A stretch of 64,000 bases of DNA from Aureimonas mangrovi. GTDB taxonomy: Bacteria > Pseudomonadota > Alphaproteobacteria > Rhizobiales > Rhizobiaceae. Below the pieces are notes generated by a model. The model saw nothing but the letters and a program-made list of their open reading frames with translations. It was not told the origin of the DNA and made no database searches. A program made the translations under genes and the position numbers. The stretch spans positions 749,001 to 813,000 of the forward strand of contig NZ_CP059692.1 in assembly GCF_014058705.1 (NCBI RefSeq). Direction: 5' to 3'. Below, one piece after another: positions 25,655-34,353 of this stretch (position 1 is its first letter; every line of letters begins with the position of its first letter).

Positions 25655-26497
25655 TCAGCGTCCCAGATAGACTTCGATGACGCGCGGGTTCGCGGAGACC
25701 TGATCGAGCGGGCCCTCGGCGAGGACATGGCCCTCGTGCAGGCACGTGACCTTCACGCCCAGTTCGCGCACGAAGTGCATATCGTGCTCGACGACGATGA
25801 CCGAATGGTCGCGCGCGATGTCCTTCAGGAGCCGCGCTGTTTCCTCCGTCTCGGCGTCCGTCATACCCGCCACCGGCTCGTCCACGAGCAGGAGTTCGGG
25901 GTCCTGTGCCAGCAGCATGCCGATCTCCAGCCACTGCTTCTGGCCGTGCGAGAGCCCGGCGGCCGGCGCGTCGCGGCGATCGGCAAGGCGGGTCAGTTCG
26001 AGAATGTCGCCGATGCGGGCGCGTTCTTCGGCACGTCCCTTGTGGAAGAGCGCCGGGAAAACGCCGCGCGATCCGGCGAGCGCGAGCTTCAGATTGTCGC
26101 GCACGGTGTGGTTCTCGAAGACGGTCGGCTTCTGGAACTTGCGACCGATGCCCATCGTGGCGATCTCGGCCTCGTCGTGGCGCGTCAGGTCGATGTCTCC
26201 CCGGAAGAACACCTCGCCCGCGTCGGGCCGAGTCTTGCCGGTGACAATGTCCATCATCGTTGTCTTGCCGGCGCCGTTCGGGCCGATGATCGCGCGCATC
26301 TCACCCCTGGCGACGACGAGCGATAGATCGTTGATCGCCTTGAAACCGTCGAAGGCCTTCGAGACGCCGTTCAGATAGAGCAGCGTATCGCCGCGCCGGC
26401 CGCTGCTGCCGGCGGAGACTTCGCTCTCGCGCTTCTGCGCCATCTGCGCGGCGTAGGGGGCAGGCGAGACGGGCGGTTCGGTGCTGGTGGTATCCAT
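25655..26497 (-). CDS. urtD: Urea ABC transporter ATP-binding protein UrtD
   Basis: 280 residues from ATG 26497; an upstream GTG at 26506 overlaps the urtC stop as GTGA and would add three residues, so either may be used. LivG-like features: GPNGAGKTTMMDIVTGKTRPD, RKFQKPTVFENHTVRDNLKLAL, signature LSHGQKQWLEIGMLL (SHGQ variant normal for UrtD), Walker B LLLVDEPVAGMTD and VVEHDMHFVREL. An N-terminal extension of about 35 polar residues is poorly conserved. Confidence 0.96.
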   Translation of the reverse strand: MDTTSTEPPVSPAPYAAQMAQKRESEVSAGSSGRRGDTLLYLNGVSKAFDGFKAINDLSLVVARGEMRAIIGPNGAGKTTMMDIVTGKTRPDAGEVFFRGDIDLTRHDEAEIATMGIGRKFQKPTVFENHTVRDNLKLALAGSRGVFPALFHKGRAEERARIGDILELTRLADRRDAPAAGLSHGQKQWLEIGMLLAQDPELLLVDEPVAGMTDAETEETARLLKDIARDHSVIVVEHDMHFVRELGVKVTCLHEGHVLAEGPLDQVSANPRVIEVYLGR

Positions 26498-26502
26498 GAT
26501 GC

Positions 26503-27657
26503 TCACTCCGCCGGCTTCGATGCGAGGTCTTCGCCCGCACCCTTCTCGTCCCGCGCGGTCCTGCGCCGTTCGGTGAGGGCCGACCAGCCATGCTCGACGG
26601 TGCCGACGAGGCCGCGCGGCAGGAACAGCGTGACGGCGACGAAGAGGCCGCCGAGCGCGAAGAGCCAGAGGCCGGGCGCAAAGCCGGTGAGCCAGGATTT
26701 CGCGGCGTTGACGAGGACGGCGCCGACGGCCGCACCCCAGAGCGTGCCGCGCCCCCCAACGGCGACCCAGATCACCGCCTCGATGGAATTGGCGGGGGCG
26801 AACTCGCCGGGGTTGATGATACCGGTCTGCGGCACGTAGAGCGCGCCCGCGACCCCCGCCATCATGGCCGACAGCGTGAAGACGAAGAGCTTGAAGCGCT
26901 CGACCCTGTAGCCGAGGAAGCGTGCGCGGCTCTCGGCGTCTCGGATCGCGACGAGGACGAGGCCGAGCTTGGACGTGACGACCGCGCGGGCGACGAGATA
27001 GCCGGTCGCCAGCGCCAGCGCGGTGATCGAGAAGAGCGCGACGCGCGTCTCGCGGGCCCTGAGGTCGAAGCCGAGGACATCGCGGAAGTCGGTCAGGCCG
27101 TTGTTGCCGCCGAAGCCCATCTCGTTGCGGAAGAAGGCGAGCATCAGCGCGAAGGTCATCGCCTGCGTGATGATCGACAGGTACACGCCGGTCACGCGCG
27201 AGCGGAACGCGAACCAGCCGAAGACGAAGGCGAGCGCGCCGGGCACCAGCATGGTCATCAGCGCGGCGAACCAAAAGTTCCCGAAGCCCCACCAGTACCA
27301 GGGCAGTTCCGACCAGTTCAGGAAGACCATGAAGTCCGGCAGGTTCGGATTGCCGTAGACGCCGCGCGGCCCGATCTCGCGCATCATGTGCATGCCGATG
27401 GCGTAGCCGCCGAGCGCGAAGAACGCCCCGTGGCCGAGCGAGAGGATGCCGCAATATCCCCAGACGAGATCGAGCGCGAGCGCCAGCAGCGCGAAGGCGA
27501 GCCACCGGCCTAGAAGCACGACCCAGGTCGTGGGCACGTAGAGGGCGTCGCCGGGCGAGAGGAATGCGTTCGACAGCGGCATGAAGATCGCTGCCAGAAC
27601 CAGGATCGCGACGAAGGCGCGGCCGCCCCAGTTGCCGAGAAGACGGGTCGTGATCAT
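26503..27657 (-). CDS. urtC: Urea ABC transporter permease UrtC
   Basis: 384 residues, LivM-like permease with about ten membrane segments. Family blocks: LDLVWGYCGILSLGHGAFFALGGYAIGMHMMREIG, SRVTGVYLSIITQAMTFALMLAFFRNEMGFGGNNGLTDF, and the cytoplasmic loop AIRDAESRARFLGYRVERFKLFVF. GGNNGLTDF is typical of the urea rather than branched-chain amino-acid subfamily. It overlaps urtB by 4 bp. Confidence 0.96.
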   Translation of the reverse strand: MITTRLLGNWGGRAFVAILVLAAIFMPLSNAFLSPGDALYVPTTWVVLLGRWLAFALLALALDLVWGYCGILSLGHGAFFALGGYAIGMHMMREIGPRGVYGNPNLPDFMVFLNWSELPWYWWGFGNFWFAALMTMLVPGALAFVFGWFAFRSRVTGVYLSIITQAMTFALMLAFFRNEMGFGGNNGLTDFRDVLGFDLRARETRVALFSITALALATGYLVARAVVTSKLGLVLVAIRDAESRARFLGYRVERFKLFVFTLSAMMAGVAGALYVPQTGIINPGEFAPANSIEAVIWVAVGGRGTLWGAAVGAVLVNAAKSWLTGFAPGLWLFALGGLFVAVTLFLPRGLVGTVEHGWSALTERRRTARDEKGAGEDLASKPAE

Positions 27658-29255
27658 GCCTCCACCGCGCGTCCCTTCTGCGCGAACAGGCCGCGTGGCC
27701 GCTTCTGGATGAACAGGATAACAAGGACGAGGACGAGGATCTTCGCCAGCACCGCACCCGCATAGGGCTCGAGGAACTTGTTGACGACGCCAAGGCTCAT
27801 CGCGGCCGTCAGCGTGCCCCAGAGCGAGCCGACGCCGCCGAAGACGACCACGAGGAAACTGTCGATGATGTAGCTCTGGCCGAGATTGGGCGAGACGTTG
27901 TCGATCTGTGAGAGCGCGACGCCGGCAAGGCCCGCGATGCCCGAACCGAGGCCGAAGGTCATGGCGTCCACCCACGGTGTGCGGATGCCCATCGCCGCGG
28001 CCATTCGGCGGTTCTGCGTCGCAGCGCGCATCTGCAGCCCGAAGGACGTCCAGCGCATCACGGCCATCAGGCCGAGGAGGACGGCGAGCGAGAAGAAGAT
28101 GATGACGAGGCGGTTGAGCGTGAGTTGCGCGCCGAGGACGTCGATCGTGCCGGACATCCAGGACGGCGAGGAAACCTCGCGGTTGGAGGCGCCGAACCAG
28201 GAGCGCGTCGCCTGCTGCAGGATCAGCGAGACGCCCCAGGTGGCGAGCAGCGTCTCCAACGGGCGGCCGTAGAGCCAGCGGATGATGCCGCGCTCGATGG
28301 CGACGCCGATGGCGCCGGCGACGAGGAAGGCGGCGGGCAGGGCGAAGAGCAGCGAGTAGTCGAAGAGACCGGGGGCGTGGGCGCGCATGAGCCCCTGCAC
28401 GACGAAGGTCGTGTAGGCGCCGATCATCACCATCTCGCCATGCGCCATGTTGATGACGCCCATGACGCCGAAGGTCACGGCGAGGCCGATGGCAGCCAGA
28501 AGCAACACCGAGCCGAGCGACAGGCCGTAGAAGACGTTCTGCGCCCAGTCGATCAGGGTGAGGCGGCTCTGGATGGCGCTGACGCCGGCGCTCGCCGCCT
28601 CGGCGAGTTCGCCTTCGCCCTCGGCATAGGGGGCGAGCAGGACCAGCGCATCGCGGTCGCCGCGCGCGGCCACGATCCGTGCCGCTTCGACCTTTTCCGC
28701 CTCTGGACGGTCGGAGTTCAGTACAGCGGCGGCTCGGGCCTGCCGCATCAGATTGGCCACGGAGAGCACGGTCTCGGCTTCGATCGCGGCGTCCAGCGCC
28801 TCGATGGCCTCGGCATCACGGGCCGAGAAGATGGCCTGTGCCGCGTTCATGCGCTGGCGGATGCTCGGGCTCTGGAGGGTGAGCGAGCCCATCGCGGCGG
28901 TGACGGCGCGGCGCAGGCGGTTGTTGACGCGGATGGCGTCGACGTCGCCGCGCGCAGCTTCGCCCGCGTCCTCGCCGGTGAGGGCGTCGGTCAGCGCGTA
29001 GGTCCGCCCGTCGCGTTCGCCGACGAAGACGCGGCCGTCGGATGTGCGCGTGACGAGATCGCCGTCGGCAAGCGCGCGCAGGACGGGCGCGGCGGCCGGG
29101 TCGCCCGTCGCCGCGAGTGCCTGCACGGCGCGCTCCGTCGCGTCGAAGCCGCTGCCCGCGCCGAGCGCGTCGATGAGCGGGCGCAGGTCGCTCTGCGCGG
29201 CGGCAGGCCCGGCCAGCATCAGGAGGAGGACCATGCCTCTAAGGAAAGCGATCAT
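27654..29255 (-). CDS. urtB: Urea ABC transporter permease UrtB with N-terminal periplasmic domain
   Basis: 533 residues from the ATG at 29255; the frame continues upstream but without family sequence. A signal peptide (to AAAQ, residue 21) leads an N-terminal domain of about 210 residues with SPSIRQRMNAAQAIFSARD, normal for UrtB. The LivH-like permease follows: NVFYGLSLGSVLLLAAIGLAVTFGVMGVINMAHGEMVMIGAYTTF and QATRSWFGASNREVSSPSWM. It forms the channel with UrtC. It is separated from urtA by 196 bp holding a strong palindrome. Confidence 0.96.
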   Translation of the reverse strand: MIAFLRGMVLLLMLAGPAAAQSDLRPLIDALGAGSGFDATERAVQALAATGDPAAAPVLRALADGDLVTRTSDGRVFVGERDGRTYALTDALTGEDAGEAARGDVDAIRVNNRLRRAVTAAMGSLTLQSPSIRQRMNAAQAIFSARDAEAIEALDAAIEAETVLSVANLMRQARAAAVLNSDRPEAEKVEAARIVAARGDRDALVLLAPYAEGEGELAEAASAGVSAIQSRLTLIDWAQNVFYGLSLGSVLLLAAIGLAVTFGVMGVINMAHGEMVMIGAYTTFVVQGLMRAHAPGLFDYSLLFALPAAFLVAGAIGVAIERGIIRWLYGRPLETLLATWGVSLILQQATRSWFGASNREVSSPSWMSGTIDVLGAQLTLNRLVIIFFSLAVLLGLMAVMRWTSFGLQMRAATQNRRMAAAMGIRTPWVDAMTFGLGSGIAGLAGVALSQIDNVSPNLGQSYIIDSFLVVVFGGVGSLWGTLTAAMSLGVVNKFLEPYAGAVLAKILVLVLVILFIQKRPRGLFAQKGRAVEA

Positions 29256-29372
29256 CGAAGGACCCCGGATCGGGCGGTGTGCGAGGTGGCGCGATGCGCC
29301 GTCTCGGTTTTCGTCTCGTTTGGCGCCGGCATCCCGGGCACGCTCGGGTGCCGCGAGCGCTCGACCTCTCCA

Positions 29373-29404
29373 CGTCATCCCCGGCCTTGCGGCCGAGGAT
29401 GACG
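29373..29404. repeat. REP-like palindrome between urtA and urtB
   Basis: Fourteen-bp arms (CGTCATCCCCGGCC and GGCCGAGGATGACG) with one G-T mismatch surround a TTGC loop. The outer CGTCATCC/GGATGACG pattern resembles dispersed intergenic palindromes common in Alphaproteobacteria. In the urt transcript it forms a hairpin about 50 nt after the urtA stop and could protect the urtA message or reduce read-through. Confidence 0.7.
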
Positions 29405-29451
29405 CTGAGAGTTGACTGGAAGCGGGGGACTCGAGCGCCCGCTAACCCGCC

Positions 29452-30795
29452 TCAGTTGGCGGCTTCCTCGGCAGGAGCCTCTTCGGCCGCCTCGGCGCCC
29501 TGGCCGCCGCATTGGCCGGTGACGACGTTGAAGTTGCCGCAGGAGAGAGGTGCGCGCCAATCCGCGATCAGGTCACGCGAGCCTTCGAGGTAGGGCGACC
29601 ACTCCTGAGCGACGACCGTGCCGGGCGTCTCCCAGACCGTCTCGAACTGGCCGTCGTCCTGGATCTCGCCGATCAGCACGGGCTTGGTGATGTGGTGGTT
29701 CGGCATCATCGCCGAGAAGCCACCGGTCAGGTTCGGCACGGAGACGCCGATCATCGCGTCGATCACCGCATCGGTGTCGGTGGTGCCGGCCTTCTCGACT
29801 GCCTTAACCCACATGTTGAAGCCGATGTAGTGGGCCTCCATCGGGTCGTTGGTCACGCGATCCTCGTCACCGATGAAGGCATGCCACTTGTCGATGAAGT
29901 CGAGGTTCTCGTCGGTGTCGACGCTCATGAAGTAGTTCCAGGCGGCGAGGTGCCCGACCAGAGGGCCCGTGTCGATGCCGGCCAGTTCCTCCTCGCCGAC
30001 CGAGAAGGCGATGACCGGGATGTCCTCGGCGGAGACCCCCTGGTTGGCGAGTTCGCGGTAGAAGGGCACGTTGGCGTCGCCGTTGATCGTGGAGACCACG
30101 GCCGTGCGCTTGCCGGACGAGCCGAAGGTCTGGATCTCAGAGACGATCGACTGCCAGTCGGAATGGCCGAACGGCGTGTAGTTGATGAGGATGTCCTCTT
30201 CCGCGACGCCGAGCTCTTCCTTGAGGTAGGTCTCGAGGATGCGGTTGGTGGTGCGCGGGTAGACGTAGTCGGTGCCGGCCAGAACCCAGCGCTCGACGCC
30301 TTCTTCCTCGGCGAGATAGTCCACCGCCGGGATCGCCTGCTGGTTGGGAGCGGCGCCGGTGTAGAAGATGTTGCGCGAGGATTCCTCGCCCTCGTACTGC
30401 ACGGGGTAGAAGAGGATGCCGTTCAGCTCCTCGAAGACCGGCAGAACGGACTTGCGCGACACGCTCGTCCAGGCGCCGAAGACGGCGTCCACCTGATCCT
30501 CGGCCAGAAGCTGGCGCGCCTGCTCGGCAAAGCGCGGCCAGTCGGAAGCCGGATCGACGACGACGGCCTCGAGAGGCCGGCCGAGGAGGCCGCCCTTCTC
30601 GTTCTGGTCGGCGATGAGCATCTCCATGACGTCCTTCAGCGTCGTCTCGGAGATCGCCATCGTGCCCGAGAGCGAATGGAGGATGCCGACCTTGATCGGC
30701 TCGCCGGAGGGCGCGTCCTGCGCGAGCGCCGCGCCCGACAGCATCGTGGCGGCGAAGAGCCCGCCGACGAGGCCCGCTGTGGTGAAGAGTTTCAT
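29452..30795 (-). CDS. urtA: Urea ABC transporter substrate-binding protein UrtA
   Basis: 447 residues. Signal peptide MKLFTTAGLVGGLFAATM, then LSGAALA, is followed by IKVGILHSLSGTMAISETTLKDVMEMLIADQN, FGAWTSVSRKSVLPVFEELNGILFYPVQYEGEESS and YVYPRTTNRILETYLKEELG, all diagnostic of UrtA/FmdD proteins. A C-terminal tail EAAEEAPAEEAAN is acidic and probably disordered. The open frame extends far upstream, but that part overlaps the divergent kinase gene and is not coding. First gene of urtABCDE. Confidence 0.97.
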   Translation of the reverse strand: MKLFTTAGLVGGLFAATMLSGAALAQDAPSGEPIKVGILHSLSGTMAISETTLKDVMEMLIADQNEKGGLLGRPLEAVVVDPASDWPRFAEQARQLLAEDQVDAVFGAWTSVSRKSVLPVFEELNGILFYPVQYEGEESSRNIFYTGAAPNQQAIPAVDYLAEEEGVERWVLAGTDYVYPRTTNRILETYLKEELGVAEEDILINYTPFGHSDWQSIVSEIQTFGSSGKRTAVVSTINGDANVPFYRELANQGVSAEDIPVIAFSVGEEELAGIDTGPLVGHLAAWNYFMSVDTDENLDFIDKWHAFIGDEDRVTNDPMEAHYIGFNMWVKAVEKAGTTDTDAVIDAMIGVSVPNLTGGFSAMMPNHHITKPVLIGEIQDDGQFETVWETPGTVVAQEWSPYLEGSRDLIADWRAPLSCGNFNVVTGQCGGQGAEAAEEAPAEEAAN

Positions 30796-30869
30796 GTGCC
30801 TGTTCCCCTGCGTTCGAAAAACCTCGCGCCGGCGTTCCCCGCGTCGCGTAAGGTCAATCTCGACGCTGC

Positions 30870-30899
30870 GGTGCGTAATGCACATACGTCGAATGACGT
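30870..30899. promoter_or_regulatory. Two inverted repeats between urtA and the NCS1-kinase gene
   Basis: GTGC-GTAAT-GCAC (30870-30882) and TACGTC-GAAT-GACGTA (30884-30899) lie side by side in the 177-bp divergent region. They are candidate binding sites for the LuxR-type regulator encoded behind the kinase, or for another regulator of the urt operon. The remaining parts of this region (30796-30869, 30900-30960) show no further clear motif; AAGGGAGA precedes the kinase start. Confidence 0.45.
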
Positions 30900-30972
30900 A
30901 GGCGAGGGTCCTTGCCCGCCGTCGCGCAACGCGCTGCAATCGCGGGACGACCATCGAAAGCCAAGGGAGACC

Positions 30973-33900
30973 ATGTCCGGACGCCAGCGCATCCTGCCCG
31001 TGCGGCGCGACTACAACCGCTGGGTCGCCAACGAGACGCTGGAGGACTACGCACTGCGCTTCACCGCGCGGCGCGCCCGGCGCTGGTCTGCGCAATGGGT
31101 CTCGCAGACAGCGATCGGGGCGATCTCGTTCCTGGCGCTGGAGGCGGTGGGCGGCGCGATCACGCTGATGTTCGGCTTCACCAACGCGGTGGCGGCGATC
31201 CTCGTCGTTTCGGTGGTGCTCTTCCTCACCGGCCTGCCGATCAGCCGCTACGCCGCGCGTTACGGCGTCGACATCGACCTTCTGACGCGCGGCGCAAGCT
31301 TCGGCTATATCGGCTCGACGATCACCTCGCTGATTTATGCGAGCTTCACCTTCATCCTCTTCGCCATCGAGGCGGCGATCATGACGGCCGCGCTGAACCT
31401 TGCCTTCTCGGTGCCGCTCTGGCTCGGCTACGTGATCTCGGCCTTCGCCATCATCCCGCTTGTCACGCACGGGGTAACCTGGATCTCGCGGTTCCAGCTC
31501 GCCACGCAGCCGCTCTGGATCGGGCTCAACGTCCTGCCGCTCGGCTTCATCCTCTGGCACGACCCCGGCTCGGTCGCAGAGTGGACGAGCTTCGCGGGGC
31601 TGGAGAACCCGCAGGCGGCGGGCTTCGACCTCCTGAAGTTCGGCGCCGCCGCCTCCGTCATCCTCGCTTTGATGCCGCAGATCGGCGAGCAGGTGGACAT
31701 CCTGCGCTTCCTGCCGGCGCAGGAGGGCAAGCCGAGCCGCAACTGGCGCCTCGCCATGCTCGCGGCCGGTCCCGGCTGGATCGTTCTCGGCGCGCCGAAG
31801 ATCCTGCTCGGCTCGTTCCTCGCGGTGCTGGCGCTGCGGCACGGCGTGCCGGTGGAAAGCGCGGCGGACCCGGCGCATATGTACGACCTTGCCTTCGGCT
31901 TCGTCTTCTCCTCGCCCGCCGTCGCGACCTATCTGATGGCGCTGTTCGTCGTCGTCAGCCAGCTCAAGATCAACGTGATGAACGCCTATGCGGGGTCGCT
32001 CGCCTGGTCGAACTTCTTCTCGCGGCTGACGCACTCGCATCCCGGCCGCGTCGTCTGGCTGATCTTCAACGTGGCGATCGCGCTTCTCTTGATGGAGCTT
32101 GGCATCTACGGCGCGCTGGAGGCGACCTTCGGCCTCTTCGCCAATTTCGCGGTGGCGTGGCTCGGGGCCATCGTCGCCGATCTCGTCATCAACAAGCGGC
32201 TCGGCCTCTCGCCGCCCGGCATCGAGTTCAAGCGCGCCCATCTCTACGACGTGAACCCGGTCGGCGTCGGCGCGATGGGGCTCGCCAGCCTCCTGTCGCT
32301 GACCGCCTTCGCCGGCGCCTTCGGCCCGGTCGCGCAGGCGCTTTCGCCCTTCGTCGCGCTCGGCACGGCGCTTGTCGTCTCGCCGCTGATCGCCTGGAGA
32401 ACGGGCGGGCGCTACTACCTCGCGCGCAAGCCCCGCGCGCACTGGCACAAGCTCGCCGAAATACGCTGCATCATCTGCGAACTGCCCTTCGAGCCGGAGG
32501 ACATGGCGCACTGCCCGGCCTATTCGGGGCCGATCTGTTCGCTCTGCTGCTCTCTCGACGCGCGCTGCCACGATCTTTGCAAGCCGCATGCGCGATTTTC
32601 CGCGCAGGCAGCGGATGCGATGGAGGCTGTGCTGCCGGCGCGCGTCGCCCGTCACGCCCGCTCGGGCGTCGGCGCCTTTCTCGGCGTCTTCGCGTTGCTG
32701 ACGGGCGTCGTCGCGCTGGTTCTCTCGCTGATCTACTACCGCACGGTGATCGTGAACCCGGAGGCGACGGGGACGGTCGCGACGGCGCTCTGGGCGGCGT
32801 TCTTCATCCTCGTGATCGTCACGGGCATCGCCTCCTGGTTCTTCATCCTCGCTCAGCAGAGCCGGCGCGTCGCGCAGGAGGAGACGCAGCGCCAGACGAC
32901 GATGCTGTTGCGTGAGATCGCCTCGCATCGGCGCACCGACGCCGCGCTCCAGAAGGCCAAGGAGGCCGCGGAAGCCGCGAGCAACGCCAAGAGCCGTTAT
33001 GTCGTCGGCATGAGCCACGAACTTCGCACGCCGCTGAACACCGTGCTCGGCTATGCGCAGCTTCTGGAGCGCGACGAGAGCGTGCCAGCCAACCGGCGCG
33101 GCGGGCTGAAAGTCATCCGCTCCTCCGCCGAACATCTCTCGGGTCTCATCGACGGGCTCCTCGACATCTCCAAGATCGAGACCGGCCGCCTGCAACTCCG
33201 CCGCGCGGTCCTTTCGCTGCCGGACTTCCTCGACAGCCTCGAAGCCATGTTCGCGGTGCAGGCGAGCGCCAAGGGGCTCGAGTTCATCGTCGCGCGCTCG
33301 CCGGCGCTGCCGGCGCTGGTGCGCACCGACGAGAACCGGCTGCGGCAGATCCTCATCAACATCCTGTCGAACGCCATCAAATATACCGAAGCCGGCTCGG
33401 TGCGGCTCGACATCGCCTATCGCAACCAGGTCGCGACCTTCACCGTGACGGACACCGGGCCAGGCATCGCGGAGGGCGAACTCGCGCGCATCTTCGATCC
33501 GTTCGAGCGCGGATCGGCCGCGCTCGGCAAGACGCCGGGGCTCGGCCTCGGCCTGACGATCACGCGGCTTCTGGCCAACCTGATGGGCGGCGATGTGCAC
33601 GCGTCCTCCACGGCGGGCGAGGGATCACGGTTCGACGTGCGGCTGATGCTCTCGAGCGTTTCCCGGCATGAGGCGGCGAAGGAGACTGTGAAACCGGAAG
33701 CGCCGGTATCCGCTCCGAAGGGCTATCACGGGCCGCGCCGCACCGTCCTCATCGTCGACGACGAGGAGGCGCACCGCGACCTGATGCAGGAAATCCTGCG
33801 CCCTCTCGGCTTCATCGTCCTTACCGCGCCGGACGGGGCGACGGCGCTGGAGGTCGTCAGCGAGGTGCGCCCGGACCTCTTCCTCCTCGACGTGCAGATG

Positions 33901-34353
33901 CCGGGCATGGACGGCTGGTCGCTGGCAGCACGCCTGCGCGAACGCGGCCACGCCGGCGCGATTCTCATGCTTTCGGCGACGGTTGCCGAGACGGGCGGCG
34001 CAACCGGCGAGAATGGCGAAGAGATGGTGCAGGGGTCGATCGCCAAGCCCATCCAGATCGCCCAGCTCCTGTCGCGGATCGCGGACCATCTCGGCCTCGA
34101 ATGGACCGAGGAGGCAGAGGCTCCGGTCGAGCCACAGGTGTCGAACGGCCCCATCCTGCCGCCGTCTCCCGGTCACGTCGCCGAGCTTCTGCAATTTGCG
34201 CGGATCGGCTATAGGAAGGGGATCGAGCGCAAGCTCGCCGAACTCGATGCGGAACCCGGCCTTTCGCCCTTCGTGGCGCGGGCGCGCGCCCTTGCCGAAC
34301 GCTTCGACATGCAGGCCTTGAGCGAACTCCTGGAGGCGACCCGACTTGAATGA
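30973..34353 (+). CDS. NCS1-type transporter / histidine kinase / receiver fusion protein
   Basis: 1126 residues from ATG 30973 (AAGGGAGA upstream). Residues about 1-475 match nucleobase:cation symporter-1 proteins, with about 12 helices and SAQWVSQTAIGAISFLALEA and DIDLLTRGASFGYIGSTI. A linker at 497-540 has eight Cys (499, 502, 514, 522, 525, 526, 532, 536). Two more helices follow (about 556-624), then a coiled stretch, HisKA (GMSHELRTPLN, His682), HATPase (ILSNAIKYTE; DTGPGIAEG; GLGLGLTI), and a receiver with Asp973 (LLDVQMPGMDG). The transporter part likely senses, or couples uptake to, a nitrogen compound; divergent urt genes suggest urea or an allantoin/purine relative. Its output probably passes to the downstream LuxR regulator. 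The signal is inferred. Confidence 0.93.
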   Translation: MSGRQRILPVRRDYNRWVANETLEDYALRFTARRARRWSAQWVSQTAIGAISFLALEAVGGAITLMFGFTNAVAAILVVSVVLFLTGLPISRYAARYGVDIDLLTRGASFGYIGSTITSLIYASFTFILFAIEAAIMTAALNLAFSVPLWLGYVISAFAIIPLVTHGVTWISRFQLATQPLWIGLNVLPLGFILWHDPGSVAEWTSFAGLENPQAAGFDLLKFGAAASVILALMPQIGEQVDILRFLPAQEGKPSRNWRLAMLAAGPGWIVLGAPKILLGSFLAVLALRHGVPVESAADPAHMYDLAFGFVFSSPAVATYLMALFVVVSQLKINVMNAYAGSLAWSNFFSRLTHSHPGRVVWLIFNVAIALLLMELGIYGALEATFGLFANFAVAWLGAIVADLVINKRLGLSPPGIEFKRAHLYDVNPVGVGAMGLASLLSLTAFAGAFGPVAQALSPFVALGTALVVSPLIAWRTGGRYYLARKPRAHWHKLAEIRCIICELPFEPEDMAHCPAYSGPICSLCCSLDARCHDLCKPHARFSAQAADAMEAVLPARVARHARSGVGAFLGVFALLTGVVALVLSLIYYRTVIVNPEATGTVATALWAAFFILVIVTGIASWFFILAQQSRRVAQEETQRQTTMLLREIASHRRTDAALQKAKEAAEAASNAKSRYVVGMSHELRTPLNTVLGYAQLLERDESVPANRRGGLKVIRSSAEHLSGLIDGLLDISKIETGRLQLRRAVLSLPDFLDSLEAMFAVQASAKGLEFIVARSPALPALVRTDENRLRQILINILSNAIKYTEAGSVRLDIAYRNQVATFTVTDTGPGIAEGELARIFDPFERGSAALGKTPGLGLGLTITRLLANLMGGDVHASSTAGEGSRFDVRLMLSSVSRHEAAKETVKPEAPVSAPKGYHGPRRTVLIVDDEEAHRDLMQEILRPLGFIVLTAPDGATALEVVSEVRPDLFLLDVQMPGMDGWSLAARLRERGHAGAILMLSATVAETGGATGENGEEMVQGSIAKPIQIAQLLSRIADHLGLEWTEEAEAPVEPQVSNGPILPPSPGHVAELLQFARIGYRKGIERKLAELDAEPGLSPFVARARALAERFDMQALSELLEATRLE

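Noticed and set aside
29452-33600. 1382-codon minus-strand frame extending upstream of urtA
   Set aside because: Only the last 447 codons, from the ATG at 30795 with its signal peptide, match UrtA; the upstream part is Arg/Glu-rich antisense of the kinase gene.
29512-34353. 1613-codon plus-strand frame running from inside urtA through the NCS1-kinase gene
   Set aside because: The part before 30973 is antisense to urtA, has no protein-family features, and the kinase has its own ribosome-binding site and start at 30973.
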